Shown here: positions 40,759 to 49,750 of the stretch, one piece after another
Layout of the letters: every line of letters starts with the position of its first letter
Numbering within the stretch: the first letter of the stretch is position 1
Source: Geobacteraceae bacterium
GTDB lineage: Bacteria; Desulfobacterota; Desulfuromonadia; Geobacterales; Pseudopelobacteraceae
Direction of reading: 5' to 3'
NCBI GenBank assembly: GCA_013336525.1
Contig: JAAXTM010000012.1
Location: 17,572-81,571 of the forward strand
Length of the DNA: 64,000 bases
Notes under the pieces: model-generated
The model's input: the letters and a program-made list of their open reading frames with translations, nothing else
What the model was told of the DNA's origin: nothing
Database searches by the model: none
Made by a program: the position numbers and the translations under genes

Positions 40759-40795
40759 AACGGGTTAGCTCATAACAGAGCTAACCCGTTTTTAT
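40759..40795 (+). terminator. original tRNA-Gln terminator
   Basis: AACGGGTTAGCT / AGCTAACCCGTT stem with T run, 7 bp after attR. Before integration it would have followed the tRNA gene. Confidence 0.75.
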
Positions 40796-40824
40796 TGTAT
40801 TATCTTTGCTATAAACCCAGAAAC

Positions 40825-40995
40825 GGCATTTAAACCGCCGAACACGCAGATGAACGCCGATAAAACCAAGCATTTCATGAAAAAAGCAAACCAACCTTTT
40901 GGGTTAAAACCAATATTTTACCCAAGCCTTTGATTTCTCGCTTAGAAGCGCCTACTTCTGGCTGCGTGTATCGGCGTTCATCGGCGGTTAACTGC
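40825..40995. repeat. palindromic repeat with nested module
   Basis: Arms around AACCGCCGAACACGCAGATG (40831 on) and TATCGGCGTTCATCGGCGGT (right side) make an inverted repeat. A 30-nt module (40937-40966, with CGCTTAGAAGCG and CCTACTTCTGG) sits in the right arm. The same module is found twice near 50.3-50.8 kb inside another repeat family. Confidence 0.6.
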
Positions 40996-41055
40996 TTTTT
41001 GTGGTATAAATACGCGACAAGACGACATAGCAACCTTTACTTAATGCTCACCCCT

Positions 41056-41310
41056 TTAGTCGTTGTGCCGATCTTTTTTATGTTTTTTTTGTTTATAGTG
41101 CCCTTTGTGCTTCCCGTTATCTTTTCTTCCTTCATACCGTTTCTCTTTCACAATAACCCTTTCCCGCTCTACGACAGTGACACGCGGTGCCGGTGGAGGT
41201 GTGCCGACACGCACACTGGCATTAGGTGTGTTGACTTCAACATTTACGGAAGCGGCAGAAAAACTGGCTGCTGCAAGAACAAGAACAATACTTCCGGCTA
41301 CTTTTTTCAT
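41056..41310 (-). CDS. small exported basic protein
   Basis: 84 residues: signal peptide (AGSIVLVLAAASFSAAS), a short beta segment (VNVEVNTPNASVRVGTPPPAP) and a strongly basic His/Lys tail (KGHYKQKKHKKDRHND). AGGAGAG precedes the ATG. Possibly periplasmic, metal- or polyanion-binding by the tail; unknown. Confidence 0.6.
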   Translation of the reverse strand: MKKVAGSIVLVLAAASFSAASVNVEVNTPNASVRVGTPPPAPRVTVVERERVIVKEKRYEGRKDNGKHKGHYKQKKHKKDRHND

Positions 41311-41367
41311 GGTTACTCTCCTATTAGTACGTTGTTCTGGTCGTTGGCGTCATATTGAAAAATATTC

Positions 41368-41550
41368 TCAAACGACAGAATCGGTTCCAGCCTGAATTTC
41401 TTCCCGGACAGTAACCAGAAGTTCGGCGCAGATTACAATCAATTCCTGTCTCAGGCCTTCAGCCTCGGATGAAAGCTCAATATTCACCGACTCGGCAAAA
41501 TATTTGAACTTGGCTACAACGTCTTCAAACTGCTCGATACTGCAAATCAT
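41368..41550 (-). CDS. small helical protein of unknown function
   Basis: 60 residues from the ATG at 41550 (GGAGAGG before it). Amphipathic helices (CSIEQFEDVVAKFKYFAESV, SEAEGLRQELIVICAELLVTVREEI). No motif known to me. Confidence 0.5.
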   Translation of the reverse strand: MICSIEQFEDVVAKFKYFAESVNIELSSEAEGLRQELIVICAELLVTVREEIQAGTDSVV

Positions 41551-41892
41551 TGTTTTGGCCTCTCCTTTCAAATAAAAAAACAGTAACTATCCGATAATAT
41601 TTACAAATACAAAAAAACAATCTTCCAGAGTTCACCGTAATATTTTCAAATCATACTAAATCAAGCAAGCCTGGTGAAAGCTGATGACAGACTTCTTGGC
41701 GATCTCTCCGAAGTTGTATTTAATACCATTTCAGTCCCTTGTATGCAACAACACTTCAAGCTTCGAGGCCGATTTCGTTTTTCTGTATTTACCAGCTGCT
41801 TTCTTTGACAGGCGTGTGGTGGTGAGGTAGGATAGGGGTGTGCAACGTTAATTAAGGCCATAATAAACAACCTGAATTGGAAACTTCATTAC
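41551..41892. other. intergenic region, nothing supported
   Basis: Only a poor minus-strand frame (41661-41870) without ribosome binding site or recognisable sequence. Confidence 0.4.
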
Positions 41893-42516
41893 ATGAGCGC
41901 AACAAAAATATACCTTGTGACCGTGCTGCTACTTGTTTCCGTTTTACTGCTGCCTTCATGCAGCAAAACGGCGCAATTGCCGTTATTGGCTTCAGATGCC
42001 ACTATTCTGGCTTTTGGTGACAGCCTGACTGCCGGAACCGGTGCTGGTGACGCCGAGAGTTATCCTGCGGTACTCTCAACTCTGACCGGACGAAAAGTAA
42101 TCAATGCCGGGATTCCTGGCGAAGTTTCGGCAAGTGGTGTGCAGCGTCTGCCGGAACTGCTTGACCGGGAACGTCCCGCTCTGTTGATCCTCTGCCATGG
42201 TGGTAATGACCTGCTTGGTCGTGTGAACCATCAGCTGATTGCTGCTAACCTGCGCTCCATGATTCGTATGGCCGGGGAGCGTGGAGTCCCGGTATTGCTG
42301 GTCGCGGTCCCTTCCCCAAATTTTTCGCTGGACCCACCCTCATTGTATGAAGAGTTGGCTAAAGAGTTCAAAATCCCTGTAGAATCGAAGGTGCTGCCGC
42401 ATATTATGGGCAAGAGCTCCCTCAAGTCGGATCATATTCATCCTAATGCTGCCGGTTACCGAATGCTTGCAGAAGCTTTGGCCAAGTTGCTGAAAAAGAG
42501 CGGGGCACTCCCCTAA
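41893..42516 (+). CDS. lipoprotein GDSL esterase/lysophospholipase (TesA-like)
   Basis: 207 residues. Signal peptide and lipobox (LLLPSC). SGNH-hydrolase blocks are present: I, LAFGDSLTAGTG (Ser); II, GIPGEVS (Gly); III, CHGGNDLL (Asn); V, SDHIHPNAAGY (Asp, His). It hydrolyses esters or thioesters of fatty acids in the cell envelope. Stands alone on the plus strand. Confidence 0.85.
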   Translation: MSATKIYLVTVLLLVSVLLLPSCSKTAQLPLLASDATILAFGDSLTAGTGAGDAESYPAVLSTLTGRKVINAGIPGEVSASGVQRLPELLDRERPALLILCHGGNDLLGRVNHQLIAANLRSMIRMAGERGVPVLLVAVPSPNFSLDPPSLYEELAKEFKIPVESKVLPHIMGKSSLKSDHIHPNAAGYRMLAEALAKLLKKSGALP

Positions 42517-42604
42517 TATCAGAATGCGTATCAAGGCCGATATTCTGGCGCCAGACCGAAAAGTTTCACATATCCACCGGATACTGAGTAAGGTACGGTT
42601 TTGG

Positions 42605-42868
42605 TTATCTTGATCGTCCGCCTTGTCGGAGTGGTTCAAACAGGTATTCAAGGCTGTTGACTTTAATATCATAAACAGTTTGCAGCATTTCACCGAGCTT
42701 TCCCGCCGGAAAGCCTTCACCCGCCATCCAGACAACATAGTGTTCCGGAAGGTCGATTAGCAGCTTGCCTTTATGAGCCCCGTACGGCATACGCATCTGT
42801 GCCAGTTCGAAGAGGGCCTCTGGATTGGCGTCAGATCCGGTGCAGGGGTGCAGGGTATCTTCAATCAT
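42605..42868 (-). CDS. DUF3820 protein
   Basis: 87 residues. MRMPYGAHKGKLLIDLPEHYVVWMAGEGFPAGKLGEML is the DUF3820 pattern (MPFGKYKG..l.dLP..Yl.W). The domain is thought to bind nucleic acid or nucleotides; no reaction is established. GGGAG precedes the ATG. Confidence 0.75.
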   Translation of the reverse strand: MIEDTLHPCTGSDANPEALFELAQMRMPYGAHKGKLLIDLPEHYVVWMAGEGFPAGKLGEMLQTVYDIKVNSLEYLFEPLRQGGRSR

Positions 42869-43255
42869 CTCGTCACGACTCCCTTTTGAAAATCAGGCAT
42901 AAACGCCTGTTCAGTTGATGACGGCTTTTTGGTGTTGTCACCGGAATAAATTTCTATTAAACAAGTATCTATTCAACATGATTCTTCATGACCTACCCGG
43001 CGGATACTACATCCTGGAACCATTATTATCCAGCATTAGAGTCAAACACAAGCATGACATGAAATGTCGCGTGCCAAGGCCATAACAAGGTCAATGCTTG
43101 AATACAGATCGATTCCAGAGTACAGTTTCAAAGCAGATGCCTTTGATAGGGTCCAGGCTGAAGACCTGCGGGCCAACCACTGCCGACGCCGGACGGATAT
43201 TGACGTTTGAGCCGGGTAGCATTTTGAAGAACCGGATTAAAAGTGAGGTTGCCCC
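42869..43255. other. intergenic region with possible coding remnant
   Basis: The minus strand of 43091-43220 reads like the end of a protein (VNIRPASAVVGPQVFSLDPIKG) but has no start signal and would run antisense into the next gene. I see no reliable gene. Confidence 0.3.
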
Positions 43256-43720
43256 TTGAAAATATGGATTGATGCCGATGCCTGCCCGCGAGTGATTAAA
43301 GAGATCATTTTTCGTGCCTCCGAAAGACTCAGCCTGCCAGTACTGCTTGTGGCAAACAAGAGCCTGAGCAAACATAACTCCGAACTGATTGAATCCATTG
43401 TTGTCGCCGACGGTTTTGATATTGCCGATGACTATATCGCCGAACATGCCGCAGCGGACGACCTGGTGGTCACCGCCGACATCCCTCTGGCAGCCAGAGT
43501 TGTTGCCAATGGCGGGGTTGCCCTCGATCCTCGCGGTGAGCGTTATACCGAGGAGAATGTTGGAGAGCGGCTTTCCATGCGCGACCTGATGATGGAACTT
43601 CGCTCAGAAGGCTTTGCACAGGGTGGGCCGGGCCAATTCAGTCTCACCGACCGGCAACGCTTTGCGTCATCCCTCGACAGCATGCTGACTCAGATGCTGC
43701 GTGGAAAGAGGGTGGTGTAA
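43256..43720 (+). CDS. DUF188 family protein (YaiI/YqxD)
   Basis: 154 residues, TTG start with GAGG upstream. [34 protein letters not shown] and [28 protein letters not shown] are the family signatures; the acidic residues fit a PIN-like nuclease fold. Role unknown. Ends 2 bp before the exonuclease gene, so probably an operon. Confidence 0.85.
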   Translation: MKIWIDADACPRVIKEIIFRASERLSLPVLLVANKSLSKHNSELIESIVVADGFDIADDYIAEHAAADDLVVTADIPLAARVVANGGVALDPRGERYTEENVGERLSMRDLMMELRSEGFAQGGPGQFSLTDRQRFASSLDSMLTQMLRGKRVV

Positions 43721-43722
43721 TC

Positions 43723-44688
43723 ATGGCATCATCCAGGCAAATGAAAGCATCAAAAGCAAGAAGCTATCGGGATGAGCCACTGAACGCCCTGGAAGCAGAG
43801 ATTGCCGTAACCGCGCTTCATGCCACCGGGAATTTCTCGGTGCTTCGCAAGCTGAATCTGGAAAGGGAAGCCGGTTTCACCGGAAAATCTGTAGAAGGAT
43901 CAAAAATCGGACTTTGCCTCGATACTGAAACTACCGGCCTTAACAATGCTGAAGACAAGATCATCGAGTTGGGAATAGTCGCATTTGAATTCGACCCGGT
44001 GACGGCGGAGATCATAAGGATAACCGACCGCTATAATGGTTTCGAAGATCCGGGGCGTCCGCTTCCGAAGGAGATTATTGAAATCACGGGAATCACCGAT
44101 GACATGGTCCGCGGACAATCACTGGATGATGGGCAGGTGAACCGGCTTGCCGGTCAGGCAGCGGTTGTTATTGCCCACAACGCAGGATTTGACCGCAAGT
44201 TTGTAGAAGCCCGTTTTCCGGCCTTCGCAAAGCTCAAGTGGGCCTGTTCTGTGAATCAGATCGACTGGCAGGCAGAGAGGATTTCTACCCGGGTTCTGGA
44301 ATATCTGCTCTTCAAGTTCGGTTTGTTCATAAACGCACACCGTGCCCTCGATGATGCAGAAGGGGTGCTGGGAATTCTTCTGGGAAAGCTGCCGGTCAGT
44401 AAAACTTCGGTATTCAAGGCCTTGCTGGACAGATATGAAGAAGAGACCACAAAGATCAGCGCGGTAGGAGCGCCGTTCGACAAAAAGGATATCCTTAAAC
44501 AGCGTGGTTATCGGTGGAGCGATGGATCACAAGATGGGTGCAAGGCGTGGTGGATCAGTATCCCGACTGCTCTTGAGAGTGATGAACTAGCCTGGCTTGC
44601 CAGGGAGGTTTATTCGGATGGCTCAACTGACAGGGTCGAGACCGGTCGGGTAAATGCGATTGATCGATTTTCCATAAGAGAACAATAA
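43723..44688 (+). CDS. DEDDh 3'-5' exonuclease (DNA polymerase III epsilon-like)
   Basis: 321 residues. Exo I: CLDTETTGL (D, E); Exo II: VIAHNAGFDRKF (D); Exo III: NAHRALDDAEGV (H, D). An N-terminal ~60-residue extension and a C-terminal ~90-residue part (FDKKDILKQRGYRWSDGSQDGCKAWW) are extra to the minimal epsilon core; the latter resembles a small DNA-binding add-on found in stand-alone exonucleases. Likely DNA repair or RNA/DNA trimming. Confidence 0.82.
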   Translation: MASSRQMKASKARSYRDEPLNALEAEIAVTALHATGNFSVLRKLNLEREAGFTGKSVEGSKIGLCLDTETTGLNNAEDKIIELGIVAFEFDPVTAEIIRITDRYNGFEDPGRPLPKEIIEITGITDDMVRGQSLDDGQVNRLAGQAAVVIAHNAGFDRKFVEARFPAFAKLKWACSVNQIDWQAERISTRVLEYLLFKFGLFINAHRALDDAEGVLGILLGKLPVSKTSVFKALLDRYEEETTKISAVGAPFDKKDILKQRGYRWSDGSQDGCKAWWISIPTALESDELAWLAREVYSDGSTDRVETGRVNAIDRFSIREQ

Positions 44689-44727
44689 ATACGTGCTGCC
44701 GATCAGATGGTTGGTTGGTTTGTTTGT

Positions 44728-44991
44728 TCATACCTTGCCCAACTTTCTCTCTAACCTTTCTATTACCTCGGCAACGGTTCCTTCCATATCATCCCCTCGA
44801 ACAGTAAAATAGAAATACTGTCCTGTATGATGAGACCAGTAAAGGTCTTCTACCGGAAGCGGCTCAAGCAGAGAATCGATCTGCTCATATGAGATGAACG
44901 GGTCCCCGTCTGGCCATTTTCTGTCAAGCCTGGCCTGCTGGGCATCCGTCAAAGGTATCCGGTATGTTATCGAATAGACCTCCGCCTTCAT
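44728..44991 (-). CDS. hypothetical protein
   Basis: 87 residues with AGGAGG before the ATG; KAEVYSITYRIPLTDAQQARLDRKWPDGDP and TGQYFYFTVRGDDMEG. A ferredoxin-like alpha/beta pattern seems possible. Not recognised. Confidence 0.5.
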   Translation of the reverse strand: MKAEVYSITYRIPLTDAQQARLDRKWPDGDPFISYEQIDSLLEPLPVEDLYWSHHTGQYFYFTVRGDDMEGTVAEVIERLERKLGKV

Positions 44992-45045
44992 AGCCAGACA
45001 CCTCCTGGGTGCCGGATCAGATCTGCCTCAGTACGCTCCATAATA

Positions 45046-45714
45046 CTATCTCCCGGTCAATTCCGGTTCAGCCATCAACAGCCTGTTTTTCGGCGTAATA
45101 TCCTTCGGGATCAACTGGGTAAACACTCTGTACCGTTGAGAACGGAGCCGGGATACCCTGGCGGCATCCATTGCAAGGGGGCCGTCCATCCAGCCCTCAA
45201 GGCCGCCGAGATCTGCATCCTTGAGATCATGACAACAGGGCAATACGGCGACGATAGCCCCGGCCTCAACCGCCTTGTCGAGAATCAAATCCGTGAGTCC
45301 ACCGCAGGCATGAGCAGAGACGACCACATCATTATGATGCAACACTACGTCATTGATATCGGTCTCCAAAAACTGGATACGGTTCTTCAGGCGTGGCCAG
45401 ACGGCGTTTAGTGATTCCGTAAGTGTTGCAGCGCTCTTGGGGATGCACCGATCCACAGCAAGAGCTGTTAGGGAACTGTCATCAAGCAGCAGCATTATCT
45501 TCGCCAGAAGTCCATGCCCGCATGCCAGATCGACTATTCGTCCCCCTCTGAAACGGCGCCGCACCCGGCGAGCAACCTCCCACGCTTCGTATAACTCTTT
45601 ACGCGGCAGGCAGCCGGCATGGCAGACCGCACGAGCGATGGCGTCAAACAGGGTGTCCCCGCAAAATTTGTGGAGATCTTTTTCGGTAAGCCGGTTACGT
45701 GACGAGCGGTCCAT
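45046..45714 (-). CDS. SAM-dependent methyltransferase
   Basis: 222 residues with a class I fold: motif I RIVDLACGHGLLAKIML, then ALAVDRCIPKSA, and the HACGGLTDLILDKAVEAGAIVAVLPCCHDL segment. The CCH after the fold is also seen in METTL25-like/RsmI-unrelated proteins. Substrate unknown. Confidence 0.7.
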   Translation of the reverse strand: MDRSSRNRLTEKDLHKFCGDTLFDAIARAVCHAGCLPRKELYEAWEVARRVRRRFRGGRIVDLACGHGLLAKIMLLLDDSSLTALAVDRCIPKSAATLTESLNAVWPRLKNRIQFLETDINDVVLHHNDVVVSAHACGGLTDLILDKAVEAGAIVAVLPCCHDLKDADLGGLEGWMDGPLAMDAARVSRLRSQRYRVFTQLIPKDITPKNRLLMAEPELTGR

Positions 45715-45835
45715 GGAGTCAACTGATCCTTGTTTCAGCTATGTTGTTAGCCCGGCTGGGTGACCCAGTTTCATATCCCGCTTTTTCTTGTTTTGTTGTC
45801 TTCTGTGTAACGCCAAACTGGCGTCATTACATACT

Positions 45836-46018
45836 TCAACCACCGCTGAAACATCCAGCGGCAGATGATGAACTCCCTGCTGATGAAAACGTCGAAAACT
45901 CTTTTTTAATTTCCACCGAGCCGCACGTTGGGCACTCCAACCCGCTGAGGTCAGCTGATTTCTGAAGCTTTTCAAAGTGGCTACCACATTTAGTGCATAA
46001 GTACTCGTAAATAGGCAT
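45836..46018 (-). CDS. FmdB-type zinc ribbon protein
   Basis: 60 residues from the ATG at 46018 (GGAG before it): MPIYEYLCTKCGSHFEKLQ and LECPTCGSVEIKKEFSTF are the FmdB/CxxC regulatory zinc ribbon. The C-terminus is Ser/Ala/Gly-rich. Role in regulation is only suggested by the family name. Confidence 0.8.
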   Translation of the reverse strand: MPIYEYLCTKCGSHFEKLQKSADLSGLECPTCGSVEIKKEFSTFSSAGSSSSAAGCFSGG

Positions 46019-46158
46019 TTGTGTCTTCTCCAAAAGATTATATTCAATTACTTGAATATAGTAGCCACTCTCTTTGAAGCTGTCAATGAGTTGGCCGGTT
46101 AATTATGCATCTAAGAAACGGGTTGTTATGTTCACATGGTTTACATAAACGGCTCAAT

Positions 46159-46575
46159 TTATGCGCCCAATATTGCCATGAACCTGGGGTAATCTTTATT
46201 CAAGGTATTGATAAACGTTGCAATCAAATCCGAGAGTAGTTCTGCTCTGAAATTATTTTTAAATGGTACAGAGATGTGGAGTGTTACGAAATCATCTTTC
46301 TCAACATATTTACAAAATGTATATTCAACGTTAAGGGTATTGATCAGTTCCATCACCTGTTGTTTCATTTCAGGCTTATTAATACGCAAAAACTGATATG
46401 CCACGATATTGACTAATCCGTCGTGGCTGTTAAACAAAACTCCGATAGTCGTAGGTCCGGCATTTTCGATGTTTTCCCTGATAAGAAAAGTCGTCAGATC
46501 TTCATTGACAATTTTCTCAAGTTTCATGTTGTTTGTTTTGAGGAATTTTTCAAACTTGAGTGCATTCTGCGACAT
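46159..46575 (-). CDS. YbjN-like protein
   Basis: 138 residues: helix, then ENAGPTTIGVLFNSHDGLVNIVAYQFLRI and LHISVPFKNNFRAELLSDLIATF, an alpha/beta pattern like YbjN/T3SS-chaperone-fold proteins. GGGGG precedes the ATG. A tentative fold call. Confidence 0.45.
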   Translation of the reverse strand: MSQNALKFEKFLKTNNMKLEKIVNEDLTTFLIRENIENAGPTTIGVLFNSHDGLVNIVAYQFLRINKPEMKQQVMELINTLNVEYTFCKYVEKDDFVTLHISVPFKNNFRAELLSDLIATFINTLNKDYPRFMAILGA

Positions 46576-46609
46576 AATTTTCCCCCTCCAAATTATTATG
46601 CTCTGTTAC

Positions 46610-46972
46610 CTAGTTGCCCAATGAGTGATCCGCTGCACCAATATCCATGAGATATAAACGAACATCTATAGAGTATTCCTCGCCGGATTTAGTAGTCAGT
46701 AAAACTACCTTATCAAGAATTTCCTTTGCCAGTTCCTTTTCATTTGATGAACGCAGGATGAGTCTCTTGGCAAAGAGCATTATTTTAATGTCAGAACCGG
46801 TGTCCCGTGGGCTTGCTTGAGAAAACTCCAGCGAAACTTGTTCCGGCTTGAGAATTGCCACTTTTCCACCAGGTAACTCAAGAGAATCTGAGATGATGTC
46901 CGGGAGGGTAGTAGCCAGATGGTCCAACACTTCATTCGTTACTTTTGTTTTGTGTATTATAGTTGCGTTCAT
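46610..46972 (-). CDS. hypothetical protein, tautomerase-like
   Basis: 120 residues. VTNEVLDHLATTLPDIISDSL and IKIMLFAKRLILRSSNEKELAKEILDKVVLL have the beta-alpha-beta layout of the tautomerase superfamily, without an obvious N-terminal Pro. GGGGG precedes the ATG. Same strand as the following gene. Confidence 0.4.
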   Translation of the reverse strand: MNATIIHKTKVTNEVLDHLATTLPDIISDSLELPGGKVAILKPEQVSLEFSQASPRDTGSDIKIMLFAKRLILRSSNEKELAKEILDKVVLLTTKSGEEYSIDVRLYLMDIGAADHSLGN

Positions 46973-47070
46973 TATTCATCCCCCTTTTTGATAAACAACA
47001 TTTATATCATCCGCCAGTATAGGTCAATCATTCAACGCTCGATTCCGCAGTCTAAAAACTATTCTATCTC

Positions 47071-47114
47071 TTGACATACGTGACCAAACATCATATGGTA
47101 GTCATATGACTACC
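47071..47114 (+). promoter_or_regulatory. lexA promoter and 18-bp palindromic operator
   Basis: TTGACA (47071) and TATGGT (47094) with a 17-bp spacer. The perfect palindrome GGTAGTCATATGACTACC (47097-47114) covers the -10 end, the start site and the ATG at 47106. No Shine-Dalgarno precedes the ATG, so the mRNA may be leaderless. Confidence 0.6.
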
Positions 47115-47732
47115 TGCGGACTGAAATCCCAAAACGAGCTCACCCAGCGCCAGCGTCAGGTGCTGCAGTTCATCACTTCATTCACTGGCAACAGCGGTTA
47201 CCCGCCCAGTCAGCGGGAAATAGCCGGCCACTTGAATGTCTCCGGCACCTTGCCGGTTATGAAGCATCTCGCTGCGCTGGAGCGTAAGGGGTATATCAAG
47301 CGGGAAAACGTGAATCGCGGGATTACTTTGAAGACGCCGAGCAGTCGTCACACCTCTCTGCCGATCGTCGGCACTGTCCGTGCCGGTCAACTTTCTACGG
47401 CAATTGAAGATATTCAGGGGTACTTTTCGGTCGATCAGATGGCGGTCAAGGGCGACGGTTGTTTTTTCTTAAAGGTCAGTGGGGATTCCATGATCAATGC
47501 CGGTATTTTAGACGGCGATCTGGCCCTTGTGCGTCCGCAGTCTACCGCTGACAACAAGGATACCGTGGTTGCCATGTTAGATGGCGAGGCGACGGTGAAG
47601 TGGTTCTATAAGGAGCATGACCACATTCGCCTGCAGCCGGCAAATCCAAGCATGAATCCGATCCTCATTTACCCTGAAGACGGTGAAGTGACTATAGTTG
47701 GCAGGGTGATAGGTGTTTACCGCAGAATGTAG
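47106..47732 (+). CDS. lexA: LexA repressor
   Basis: 208 residues. N-terminal winged helix (LTQRQRQVLQFITSF, YPPSQREIAGHLNVS), cleavage site Ala-Gly in VGTVRAGQLS, catalytic Ser in KVSGDSMINAGI and Lys in DGEATVKWFYK. It represses SOS genes until RecA-stimulated self-cleavage. The start codon is inside the palindrome, so autoregulation is likely. Geobacter relatives often have more than one lexA; whether this is the main copy cannot be told. Confidence 0.92.
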   Translation: MTTCGLKSQNELTQRQRQVLQFITSFTGNSGYPPSQREIAGHLNVSGTLPVMKHLAALERKGYIKRENVNRGITLKTPSSRHTSLPIVGTVRAGQLSTAIEDIQGYFSVDQMAVKGDGCFFLKVSGDSMINAGILDGDLALVRPQSTADNKDTVVAMLDGEATVKWFYKEHDHIRLQPANPSMNPILIYPEDGEVTIVGRVIGVYRRM

Positions 47733-47782
47733 GAAATTGCCGTTAATCTGAAATACCAACAGAGAAATCAGGAGAACTGGAT

Positions 47783-47980
47783 ATGGAACCAATTACACTG
47801 TGTGGGGCAATAATTCTTGCGTTTGGTTTATGGGTGGAGTTTGAACCAAAACTAAGGGTGGTTTTAAGAGTAATCTGCAATAGTAAGCTTTTTAAAGAAG
47901 TAATTTCACAATCAACAGTCCAGAGGCCTGTCTATGTGAAAAGAATGCCTTTATGTTTCGCCAAGGCTTCTCAATATTGA
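47783..47980 (+). CDS. small membrane protein downstream of lexA
   Basis: 65 residues with one N-terminal membrane segment (TLCGAIILAFGLWVEF) and a basic tail. AGGAGA precedes the ATG; 50 bp after lexA on the same strand, so it may be SOS-induced, as small membrane proteins next to lexA often are. Confidence 0.5.
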   Translation: MEPITLCGAIILAFGLWVEFEPKLRVVLRVICNSKLFKEVISQSTVQRPVYVKRMPLCFAKASQY

Positions 47981-48029
47981 GACGGCACAGCTAAAGCTCG
48001 AATGTGATTGCCCACAAAGAGAAGCCATG

Positions 48030-48590
48030 TCATTTGTCTTTAGTTTCTGCATACCCACTTCCAATTGCTGAAAAAGGGAGCTTTAGCCCGAGTTCTGGCA
48101 CCTGCTTTGCTATCCAGGCGGTAAAGGTATTGCTGTTTGGGCCGGGGAGCGCTTTGTAGGTGTTGGGCCAAGGGTAACTTTTTGCAGCGTGGTCTACCGC
48201 TTCAATCAGTTTACTTGCAGGATCTCCTCGAAAATCTTTGAGCAGTCGAGGTCGTTCTCCAAACCAGTAGCGGTCAGGAAGATCCTTTTCGATGCGTATG
48301 GCTGGTAGACCACGGTGTTGCCGCCAGCCGATTACTTCATAGACAGTATATGAGTCAGCGTTGGCAGGTTTTGTGGCAACCCAGGTATGTATGGCGAACC
48401 AGCCACGCCAACCCCAAGCAGGAGCGCCATATACCTGAAGTACTGCCTCTCGGTTTGTTGCAGGGTTAGGAGCCATGCCGGCTGATTCTCTACTTGCGGT
48501 ACGATAGTCTTTAGTAACGCATCCTGCCGGTACCAGAAGTATGAATGAGAGCAGTAATAGCCTGCGCATAATTGAAAGATATCTCTTCAA
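48030..48590 (-). CDS. DUF3750 lipoprotein
   Basis: 186 residues; TTG start with GGAGG 7 bp upstream (an internal ATG at 48569 is the alternative). Signal and lipobox LLVPAGC. The domain has APAWGWRGWFAIHTWVATKPANADSYTVYEVIGWR and YPWPNTYKALPGPNSNTF, the DUF3750 signature. Envelope protein of unknown reaction. Confidence 0.75.
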   Translation of the reverse strand: MKRYLSIMRRLLLLSFILLVPAGCVTKDYRTASRESAGMAPNPATNREAVLQVYGAPAWGWRGWFAIHTWVATKPANADSYTVYEVIGWRQHRGLPAIRIEKDLPDRYWFGERPRLLKDFRGDPASKLIEAVDHAAKSYPWPNTYKALPGPNSNTFTAWIAKQVPELGLKLPFSAIGSGYAETKDK

Positions 48591-48786
48591 AACTACTCCT
48601 CCAACTTCATCTTTTGCATGAATTCAGGTTCTGCCATCTCGATCATCGTGTGCTTTCGGGTATGGTTCCATCCCCAGCGCGCCTACACCCAATTGGAAAA
48701 CCAGCGCTAAATGCTCCGTCCAATCCGGCGCGATCAACGCCGCTTTCTCTCCCGTTAGTCAGTCTATTCGCTTCATAACCTAAAGA

Positions 48787-49062
48787 TCATCCGTTTATCG
48801 CCTGACGCAGAACTGAACTCGGCTTGAACGTCAAGATACTCCTGGCTTCGATGGTGATCGGCTCACCAGTCTGAGGGTTGCGGCCACGGCGGTCTTTCTT
48901 CTGTTTGACGATGAAACTGCCGAAACCGGAGATTTTCAATGTTTCACCAGATTCAAGAGTTTCTTTCATAATGGATAAAACCGCTTCCATCATTTCGGCG
49001 GATTCTTTCTTTGACAGGCCAATTCCCGCCTGAATTTTTTCTGCGAGATCAGATTTAGTCAT
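48787..49062 (-). CDS. ihfA: integration host factor alpha subunit
   Basis: 91 residues from the ATG at 49062: MTKSDLAEKIQAGIGLSKKESAEMM, GETLKISGFGSFIVKQKKDRRGRNPQTGEPI and RSILTFKPSSVLR, the complete HU/IHF fold with the Pro-bearing arm (RNPQTGEP). It bends DNA; may also serve the two integrases here. It overlaps the MazG-like gene by 8 bp. Confidence 0.85.
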   Translation of the reverse strand: MTKSDLAEKIQAGIGLSKKESAEMMEAVLSIMKETLESGETLKISGFGSFIVKQKKDRRGRNPQTGEPITIEARSILTFKPSSVLRQAING

Positions 49063-49423
49063 GTTTGTCCTCATATTCCGTATATTTTTTGGCACTCCCC
49101 CGAACCTTATCAGCCGGATACTTGCGTGCATTAATCTCCAGTTTACGCTCTGCGGCTTTATACAAGTCAATTCCCAGCTTATCGGAGATCCTGACCAGAT
49201 AGATCAAAATGTCAGCTAACTCCTCTTCGACAGAGCTGCGGGTCTTATCCTCAAGAAGATGGCTCTGATCACCCTCAACCCATTGGAAGTGTTCAACCAG
49301 TTCAGCCGCCTCGGCAATGAGGGCCATCGAAAGGTTCTTCGGGGTGTGATACTGATCCCAGTCCCGGTCTTTGGCAAAAACTCTCAGATGGTCACGAAGT
49401 GATTCCAAAGATTCAATAGACAT
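49055..49423 (-). CDS. MazG-like nucleotide pyrophosphohydrolase
   Basis: 122 residues: FAKDRDWDQYHTPKNLSMALIAEAAELVEHFQW and SVEEELADILIYLVRISDKLGID, the E..E / E..D metal sites of the all-alpha NTP-PPase family (iMazG/RS21-C6-like). House-cleaning of non-canonical NTPs is the usual role. Confidence 0.85.
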   Translation of the reverse strand: MSIESLESLRDHLRVFAKDRDWDQYHTPKNLSMALIAEAAELVEHFQWVEGDQSHLLEDKTRSSVEEELADILIYLVRISDKLGIDLYKAAERKLEINARKYPADKVRGSAKKYTEYEDKHD

Positions 49424-49750
49424 AATAATCCCCCTTAGGCCAATGATCTTTTGGCCGATTTCAGCTTGAATTCTCCCGCTAATGTGCGTTGAAAGGGTTA
49501 TTGTTTATTAGGCGTATACTATACCCGCAATCCGTTTTTATCCAGTACTTCCAACTTGTTGACACAGTTTCCGTATTTTAGTCCCGTGCTCTTGCCAACT
49601 GGCGCCTTTACTCACTTATCAGTTCGAACTGAGATAGATAACAGCGTTCATCTGGCCTCACGGTGTGAATATCTCAGCAATTCACAGGTAGCATTAAAAG
49701 CAGAAAATGTGTATTGTGCAGCGCGCCCCTTGGTTTTTGTCAATTAACTA
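49424..49750. other. intergenic region, nothing supported
   Basis: No promoter, repeat or ORF that I can support between the divergent genes. Confidence 0.4.

Noticed and set aside
43091..43447. 118-residue minus-strand frame
   Set aside because: Mostly antisense to the DUF188 gene and without start signals; only its end looks protein-like.
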